A DNA stretch of 11,845 bases. Source: DATFFO01 sp035250025. GTDB taxonomy: Bacteria > Actinomycetota > Acidimicrobiia > Spongiisociales > ZC4RG35. The DNA lies in contig DATFFO010000310.1 in the NCBI GenBank assembly GCA_035250025.1, forward strand, positions 1 through 11,845, written 5' to 3'. Shown here piece after piece: positions 7,094 to 11,845 of the stretch. Under the pieces are notes generated by a model. The model saw only the letters and a list, made by a program, of their open reading frames with translations, was not told the DNA's origin and ran no database searches. The number at the start of each line of letters is the position of its first letter. Within the stretch, counting starts at the first letter, position 1. The translations under genes and the position numbers were made by a program.

Positions 7094-8464
7094 GTGCATG
7101 TCCTCCTCGTGTCCGTTTACGAACTCGGCCATCAGCCCCTCCACGTGGCCGCTCCCGGCGCCGAGCTGATTGCGGCCGGCCACCATGTGTCGGCTCTCGA
7201 TTTGGCCGTCGAATCATGGACGCCTTCGCGTCTCGAGGGGGTCGATGCCGTTGCCATCTCCGTGCCGATGCACACCGCCTTGCGACTGGGCATCGCCGCC
7301 GCCGAGCGGATACGCCGGGAGCGGGCCGAGATCCCAATCGCCTTCTACGGCCTGTACGCCGGCGTGGGGCAGAAGCGCACGCTGGGATCTGTCGCCGACC
7401 GCCTCATCTGCGGCGAGTACGAGGACGCCCTGGTTGCCTGGGTTGGCTCGCTGCAGGCGGGTACCCCGGCCCACGGAGTCAGCGTCGACATCGGCCGCCG
7501 GCATTTCCGGCGCCCGGCTCGTCATCTGCTCCCCCCGCTCGATCGATACGCCCATCTGGCCACCGCCGATGGGCATCGCACGGTCGGCTATGTCGAGGCC
7601 AGCCATGGGTGCCGCCATCGCTGCCGACATTGCCCGATCCCGTCGGTCTACGACGGCCGCTATCGCATCACGGGCGCCGACACCGTGCTGGCGGACGTCG
7701 AGCAACTGGTGGCGGCGGGGGCGGGGCATGTCACATTCGGCGACCCCGACTTTCTCAACGCCCCGGCGTATGCGGTGGAGGTGATCGAGTCCGTCCACAC
7801 CCGGTTCCCCCACATCTCCTTCGATGTCACCGTCAAGGTGGAGCACATCCTCGCCCACCGGGACGTCTGGCCCCGCCTGGCTGACGCCGGGGTCGTCTTC
7901 GTGGTGTCGGCCATCGAGTCGCTAGATGCCGGAATCCTGGCGCGGCTGGCCAAGGACCACACCGCCGCCGAGGCCGAGGAAGCAGTGGGCGTGGTCGGCG
8001 CTGCCGGCATCGACCTCCATCCCACGTGGCTCCCGTTCACCCCCTGGACAACGCCGGAGGGGGTAGCCGACATCGCCTCCTTCATCTGGCGCCACGAGCT
8101 GGCGTCGGTCACCGACCCGGTCCAGCTTTCGATCCGCCTTCTGATCCCCGACGGCTCCCTCATCCTGGACGTCGGGGATCTGGAACCGCATCTCACCGGA
8201 TACGACGCCGCCGCCCTCGGCTACACCTGGCAGGCAGCCGATCCCACGATGGATGCTCTTCAGCAGAAGCTGGCGGCAATGGCCGAGGCCGGGAGCACCG
8301 GCGATCCGGTGGCGACGCTGGCCGACATGACCCACGTGATTGCCGAGGCTGCAGAGGTCTCGATCGACACCAGCGCTCTGACGGGAGATGTGCGACCGCG
8401 GCTGAGTGAGCCCTGGTTCTGCTGCGCCGAGCCCACCACCGTCCAACTCGGGGTATTCGATTGA
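7094..8464 (+). CDS. CUAEP/CCAEP-tail radical SAM protein (cysteine form)
   Basis: A 456-residue protein. Residues 1-125 look like a B12-binding-type Rossmann domain (MHVLLVSVYELGHQP), but the classical DxHxxG cobalamin motif is missing. A radical SAM domain follows, with the 4Fe-4S cluster motif CX3CX2C at Cys173, Cys177 and Cys180, and a conserved-looking FGDPDFLN segment near 215-222. The C-terminus reads WFCCAEP at residues 441-447, followed by nine residues. I recognise this tail as the mark of the CUAEP/CCAEP radical SAM family, in which many members have selenocysteine in place of the second Cys. Here both codons are TGC (8420-8425), so this is the cysteine version and no SECIS is needed. 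The start is GTG at 7094 and has no good Shine-Dalgarno, but the N-terminus it gives fits the domain. The substrate is unknown. The gene stands alone, divergent from aceE and 108 bases before the exporter operon. Confidence 0.88.
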   Translation: MHVLLVSVYELGHQPLHVAAPGAELIAAGHHVSALDLAVESWTPSRLEGVDAVAISVPMHTALRLGIAAAERIRRERAEIPIAFYGLYAGVGQKRTLGSVADRLICGEYEDALVAWVGSLQAGTPAHGVSVDIGRRHFRRPARHLLPPLDRYAHLATADGHRTVGYVEASHGCRHRCRHCPIPSVYDGRYRITGADTVLADVEQLVAAGAGHVTFGDPDFLNAPAYAVEVIESVHTRFPHISFDVTVKVEHILAHRDVWPRLADAGVVFVVSAIESLDAGILARLAKDHTAAEAEEAVGVVGAAGIDLHPTWLPFTPWTTPEGVADIASFIWRHELASVTDPVQLSIRLLIPDGSLILDVGDLEPHLTGYDAAALGYTWQAADPTMDALQQKLAAMAEAGSTGDPVATLADMTHVIAEAAEVSIDTSALTGDVRPRLSEPWFCCAEPTTVQLGVFD

Positions 8465-8495
8465 GGCCGGCCGCTCCGACAACACCGTTCTAGCC

Positions 8496-8545
8496 GGTTC
8501 TCGAAGAGTGCGGCGCGGGTCGCCATCTGGCAAGCTTCCGAGAAC
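8496..8545 (+). other. Long inverted repeat in the leader of the exporter operon
   Basis: GTTCTCGAAG (8497-8506) pairs with CTTCCGAGAAC (8535-8545) with a single bulged C, giving a 10-bp stem. Inside it, GGCG and CGCC (within about 8512-8525) form a second hairpin. The structure ends 27 bases before the start codon of the ATPase gene and 11 bases before its AGGAG ribosome site. It is not followed by a T-run. It could be an operator for a dimeric repressor, an mRNA leader structure, or a terminator of the radical SAM gene. The rest of the 108-base gap shows no small open frame and no clear promoter. Confidence 0.45.
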
Positions 8546-8572
8546 GCACCAGCGGTAGGAGAACAGCAACCC

Positions 8573-9511
8573 ATGGACGCCATGCTCACTGTCGAGCACC
8601 TCCGCAAGACCTTCGACGGTCTGGTCGCGGTCGATGACGTCAGCTTCTTCGTGGCAGAGGGTGAGACCTACGGCCTCCTCGGGCCCAACGGCGCCGGGAA
8701 GACGACGACGATCTCGATGGTCGCCGGTCTGCTCAGGCCGGATGCCGGAACGGTGCACATAGCCGGCGCGGAGATGTCGGTGGGGGCAGTGGCGGCAAGG
8801 GCGTCGGTGGGTCTCGTGCCCCAGGAACTGGCGATCTACCCCGACCTCACCGCCGACGAGAACCTCCGGTTCTTCGGTCGGCTCTACGGGTTGACGGGTG
8901 AGTCGTTGATCGGCCGGATCGACCGGGTGCTGGAGACCGTGGGTCTGGCCGACCGGCGGCGCGACCGGACATCGGAGTACTCCGGCGGCATGAAGCGGCG
9001 GCTGAACATCGCCATCGGCCTCCTTCACCGCCCGCAGTTGCTGATTCTCGACGAGCCCACCGTGGGGGTGGACCCCCAATCGCGAAATGCCATCCTCGAG
9101 GCGGTCGAGGCTCTTTCGACCGAGGGCATGGCCGTGGTCTACACCACGCACTACATGGAGGAGGCCGAGCGCCTCTGCGACCGGGTCGGGATCATCGACG
9201 AGGGTCGTCTCGTGGCCGAGGGCACGCGACGCCAGCTCGTCGCCCAGGTAGGCGAACTGGACCGAATCGAGCTCCAGGGCCGAGGTGATCTCACCGCGGT
9301 CAGCGAACTAGTGGGCGCCTCCCCGGGAGTGGCGTCGGCTTCCGCCTCGGACGGGGCGGTTTCCGTTCTCGCCTCCGAGGGATCGAGCGTCCTCCCCCAA
9401 CTCCTCACCACAGCCGGGTCGGCGGGCATGGCGGTCACGGGAGTGACCATCCAGGAGCCCGACCTCGAGGCGGTGTTCCTCCACCTCACCGGGAAGGCTT
9501 TGCGGGACTGA
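8573..9511 (+). CDS. ABC-2 exporter ATP-binding protein
   Basis: A 312-residue nucleotide-binding subunit of the DrrA/LnrL type, powering export by the two permeases encoded next. Motifs are complete: Walker A GPNGAGKT (37-44), Q-loop Gln84, signature YSGGMKR (136-142), Walker B LLILDEP (156-162) and the switch His193 in TTHYMEEAE. The last 90 or so residues form the C-terminal extension common in this subfamily. It is cytoplasmic and peripheral to the membrane. ATG at 8573 is chosen over ATG at 8582 because AGGAG at 8557-8561 is 11 bases before the first and 20 before the second. The stop TGA shares one base with the ATG of the first permease, so the genes are translationally coupled. Relatives export antibiotics, lipids or polyketides; the cargo cannot be read from sequence. 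Confidence 0.96.
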   Translation: MDAMLTVEHLRKTFDGLVAVDDVSFFVAEGETYGLLGPNGAGKTTTISMVAGLLRPDAGTVHIAGAEMSVGAVAARASVGLVPQELAIYPDLTADENLRFFGRLYGLTGESLIGRIDRVLETVGLADRRRDRTSEYSGGMKRRLNIAIGLLHRPQLLILDEPTVGVDPQSRNAILEAVEALSTEGMAVVYTTHYMEEAERLCDRVGIIDEGRLVAEGTRRQLVAQVGELDRIELQGRGDLTAVSELVGASPGVASASASDGAVSVLASEGSSVLPQLLTTAGSAGMAVTGVTIQEPDLEAVFLHLTGKALRD

Positions 9512-10686
9512 TGGGTGCTGCCTGGCGGATCGCCCGCAAGGACCTGACGCTTCGGCTGCGCGACCGCTCAGCCTTCATCCTCGGTATCGGTGTGCCGCTC
9601 ATTCTCGCTTTCATCTTCAACTTCATCTTCGGAGGCGCCTTCTCAGGCGAGTCGATCGCGGTGATAGGTATCGCCAACGAAGACGGTGGCGAGGTCTCCC
9701 AGGGGGTCGAGGACATTCTCGGCTTCCTGGCAGACGACGGCGTGATCGAAGTGGTGACCGCGCCAGACGAGGCGGCCCTCGAGGAAATGATCGAGGGCGA
9801 CGAGATCGGTGCCGGCATCTCGGTTCCGAACGGCCTCTCCGAGGCCGTGCTGGCAGGCCAGGCGGCGGAGGTCGAGGTCATCGGCCAGCCGGACTCGCCG
9901 ACCGCCGAAGCGGTGGCACGAGGGATAGCCGACAGCTTTGCCGCCGGGGTGGCGGACACGCAGCGGGGAGTGGCGGCGTTGACAGCGATCCAGGGCGGTC
10001 TCGACCCGGCGGTGATCCCCGAACTGGGTCAGGCCCTGGCGGCGGCCCCACCGGTGGCATCGATCGGCGAGGTGGCAGCAGCCGACCGGGTCCTCGACCC
10101 GACCACCTTCTTTGCGGCGTCGATGGCGGTTTTCTTCGTGTTCTTCATGGTGCAGTTCGGGGTCACGGGCCTCCTGGATGAGGAACGCGAGGGGACCCTC
10201 ACCCGGCTCCAGATCGCCCCGATCCCCCGCTGGGCGGTGGTCGTCGGCAAGACGATCACCAGCATCCTCCTCGGCGTCGCCTCGCTGACCGTCCTATGGC
10301 TGGCGACGACCTTCCTGATGGGAGCCGATTGGGGTCCCCCCGCCGGGGTGCTCGTGCTCATCGTCGCCGTCGTGCTCGCTGCCACCTCCATCATCGGAGT
10401 CGTCGCCGGGCTCACCCGGACACCGGAGGCAGCAGGGAACGTCGGGTCGATCATCGCAGTGGCGTTGGGCATGCTGGGGGGAACGTTCTTCCCCGTCGGC
10501 AGCAACAACCGGCTTCTGGAGCTGCTGACATCTGCCACCCCCCACGCCTGGTTCCTGAGGGGGCTCGGGGCTCTCAAGGCGGGAGAGGGGCTGGGCGGCC
10601 TTGTGCCGGCCGTCGGTGCCCTGCTGGCCTTCGGGGTAGTGATGGGTGTCGCTGCCGCCGTGCTGCTGCGAAGGCGGTACGCATGA
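9511..10686 (+). CDS. ABC-2 type permease, first subunit
   Basis: A 391-residue integral membrane protein of the ABC2_membrane_3 layout: one N-terminal membrane segment (about 21-42), a large extracytoplasmic domain (about 43-199), then five segments (about 200-222, 245-268, 278-300, 309-327 and 363-385). DEEREGTLTRLQIAPIPR (223-240) is the cytoplasmic coupling-helix region typical of the family, and SATPHAWFLRG (341-351) is the conserved motif before the last segment. It would form the transport channel together with the next gene product and the upstream ATPase, as in linearmycin-resistance LnrLMN. The start overlaps the ATPase stop by one base and the stop overlaps the next start by four bases. 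The substrate is unknown; the large outer domain favours export of a hydrophobic or amphipathic compound over simple ion transport. Confidence 0.94.
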   Translation: MGAAWRIARKDLTLRLRDRSAFILGIGVPLILAFIFNFIFGGAFSGESIAVIGIANEDGGEVSQGVEDILGFLADDGVIEVVTAPDEAALEEMIEGDEIGAGISVPNGLSEAVLAGQAAEVEVIGQPDSPTAEAVARGIADSFAAGVADTQRGVAALTAIQGGLDPAVIPELGQALAAAPPVASIGEVAAADRVLDPTTFFAASMAVFFVFFMVQFGVTGLLDEEREGTLTRLQIAPIPRWAVVVGKTITSILLGVASLTVLWLATTFLMGADWGPPAGVLVLIVAVVLAATSIIGVVAGLTRTPEAAGNVGSIIAVALGMLGGTFFPVGSNNRLLELLTSATPHAWFLRGLGALKAGEGLGGLVPAVGALLAFGVVMGVAAAVLLRRRYA

Positions 10687-11837
10687 GGATCCTCGCCATC
10701 GCGATCGCCAACTTGCAGCGGCTGTTCCGTGACCGGTCCAACATCTTCTTCGTGTTCATCTTCCCGATCGGGATCATCCTCCTCATCGGAGCCCAGTTCG
10801 GCGGGGGAGGAGCCAGCACGGTGTGGGCAGTCTCGGCCGGGGAGGGGGAACTGTCGTCCGCCCTCATCGAGCGCCTGGAAGACACCCCTGGAGCGGCCGT
10901 GGACGTGCACTCCACCGAGGAGGCGATGTTCGCCGAGGTCGAGCGGGGGCGGGTTTCGGCCGGGATCGCCATCCCGGCCGACTTCGACGCTGCCATTGCC
11001 GCCGGGGAGAATCCTGTCGTGGGTCTCGTGGTGCGACCCAACCAGGGTGCGACCCTTTCTCCCATCCTCCAGGCGGCGTTGCGGGAGGTGACTGCCACGG
11101 TGCGGGTTTCCAGAGTGGTGGCGGCCGAGGCCGAGATCGAGGTCGACCGGGCGGCGGCCGCGGTCGCTCCCGTCGAGGTCCCCGGTGTGGAGGTCACCAG
11201 TCGCAGTGTCGGAGAGTCCCTGTTCCCGCCCGGAACTGGGCAGTTCGCCGTCGGCGCCGCCCAGCAACTCGTCCTGTTCGTGTTCTTGACCGTCCTCGCC
11301 GGCTCCGCCGCCCTCATCCAGAGCCGCCAGCTGGGTGTGACGAGGCGGATGCTCTCGACTCCCACGTCACCGAACACCATCGTGGCGGGGGAGGGTGCGG
11401 GGAGAGTGGCGACCGGCCTGGTCCAGGGCCTGTACATCGTCGGGGTGACCCTCGTCGTGTTCGGAGTGCGATGGGGCAACCTCCTGGGCGTCAGCGTGCT
11501 CCTGCTCGTTTTCTCGGCCGTGGCCGCCGGGGCAGCCATGCTGCTGGGCACCGTGTTCCGCAATGACCAGCAGGCGGGAGGTCTGTCGGTGCTCCTCGGC
11601 TTGGGTCTGGCAGCGCTGGGCGGCTGCATGCTGCCGATGGAGCTGTTCTCTCCGACCATGCGCCAGGTGGCGCACGCCACACCGCATGCCTGGGCAATCG
11701 ACGGCTTCTCCGACCTCGTCTACCGCGGCGGCACGCTCGTCGACGTCCTTCCAGAGGTAGGCGTCCTGGCGGTCTACGCGGCTGTCCTCCTCACCCTGGC
11801 GTCGTGGCGGCTGCGTCGGGTGATCACCGGTGGTTGA
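10683..11837 (+). CDS. ABC-2 type permease, second subunit
   Basis: A 384-residue paralogue of the preceding permease with the same plan: membrane segment about 20-40, an outer domain about 41-189, then segments at about 190-212, 240-262, 266-290, 297-317 and 355-376. Both share the RDRS stretch before the first segment and ATPHAW near the C-terminus (332-337 here). The reading frame is open further upstream, back to about 10296, but the true start is ATG at 10683: it overlaps the previous stop as ATGA, has AAGGCGG just upstream, and gives an N-terminus (MRILAIAIANLQRLFRDRS) that matches the sister permease. The upstream extension would lie wholly inside the sister gene in another frame. The gene is complete, ending 8 bases before the window edge. 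It is presumably the heterodimer partner in the exporter. Confidence 0.95.
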   Translation: MRILAIAIANLQRLFRDRSNIFFVFIFPIGIILLIGAQFGGGGASTVWAVSAGEGELSSALIERLEDTPGAAVDVHSTEEAMFAEVERGRVSAGIAIPADFDAAIAAGENPVVGLVVRPNQGATLSPILQAALREVTATVRVSRVVAAEAEIEVDRAAAAVAPVEVPGVEVTSRSVGESLFPPGTGQFAVGAAQQLVLFVFLTVLAGSAALIQSRQLGVTRRMLSTPTSPNTIVAGEGAGRVATGLVQGLYIVGVTLVVFGVRWGNLLGVSVLLLVFSAVAAGAAMLLGTVFRNDQQAGGLSVLLGLGLAALGGCMLPMELFSPTMRQVAHATPHAWAIDGFSDLVYRGGTLVDVLPEVGVLAVYAAVLLTLASWRLRRVITGG

Positions 11838-11845
11838 GCGCCGCT

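Noticed and set aside
8420..8425. Possible selenocysteine codon in the CCAEP tail
   Set aside because: Both codons are TGC and the frame continues normally to the TGA at 8462-8464, so this is the cysteine form.
7922..9151. A 409-residue minus-strand frame opposite the radical SAM and ATPase genes
   Set aside because: It spans two real genes and their leader and shows no protein family features, so it is a high-GC shadow.
10296..10682. An N-terminal extension of the second permease frame
   Set aside because: It lies in another frame of the first permease, is Arg/Gly-rich with no membrane segment, and the ATGA overlap at 10683 gives a start that matches the paralogue.
10029..11267. A 412-residue minus-strand frame opposite the permeases
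   Set aside because: It is antisense to conserved membrane proteins, has low-complexity composition, and no supporting start.

Overview
The window is high-GC bacterial chromosomal DNA with dense genes, ordinary TGA/TAG stops and frequent 1-14 base gene overlaps. A single-chain (homodimer-type) pyruvate dehydrogenase E1, a JAMM protease beside a rhodanese/E1-like sulfur-transfer enzyme, a large Pro/Thr-linked surface protein and an LnrMN/DrrB-style exporter together suggest an actinobacterium. The short 7-base arrays and GC-rich paired hairpins recall Acidimicrobiia-like lineages. This placement is inference from gene content and composition; there is no rRNA or tRNA in the window to confirm it.

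Layout. Bases 1-292 are non-coding: an array of thirteen 7-base units, then an inverted pair of two-hairpin units that abuts the stop codon of the first gene. Bases 295-4189, all on the minus strand, read (in transcription order) a membrane HD-GYP protein with three extracellular Ig/cadherin-like repeats, a rhodanese plus E1-like adenylyltransferase, and a JAMM/MPN metalloprotease. The last two overlap by 14 bases and look translationally coupled. Bases 4306-7035 (minus) encode pyruvate dehydrogenase E1 (aceE). A 58-base divergent intergenic region separates it from a plus-strand radical SAM protein (7094-8464) that ends in the CCAEP tail typical of a family that also contains selenoproteins. 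After a 108-base leader with a long inverted repeat comes a tight three-gene ABC-2 exporter operon: ATPase, permease, permease (8573-11837), with overlaps of 1 and 4 bases.

How the genes work together. The JAMM protease and adenylyltransferase belong to sulfur-carrier chemistry (activation of a ubiquitin-like carrier and trimming of its C-terminus), but no carrier protein is encoded here. The HD-GYP protein probably couples something outside the cell to cyclic di-GMP breakdown inside it. AceE feeds acetyl-CoA to central metabolism and is a stand-alone gene, as is usual in actinobacteria. The three exporter genes form one complex. Whether the radical SAM gene is functionally tied to the exporter is open. 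The least ordinary items are the HD-GYP/Ig architecture, the CCAEP-tail radical SAM protein, the N-terminal placement of the rhodanese domain, and the left-end repeat structure.
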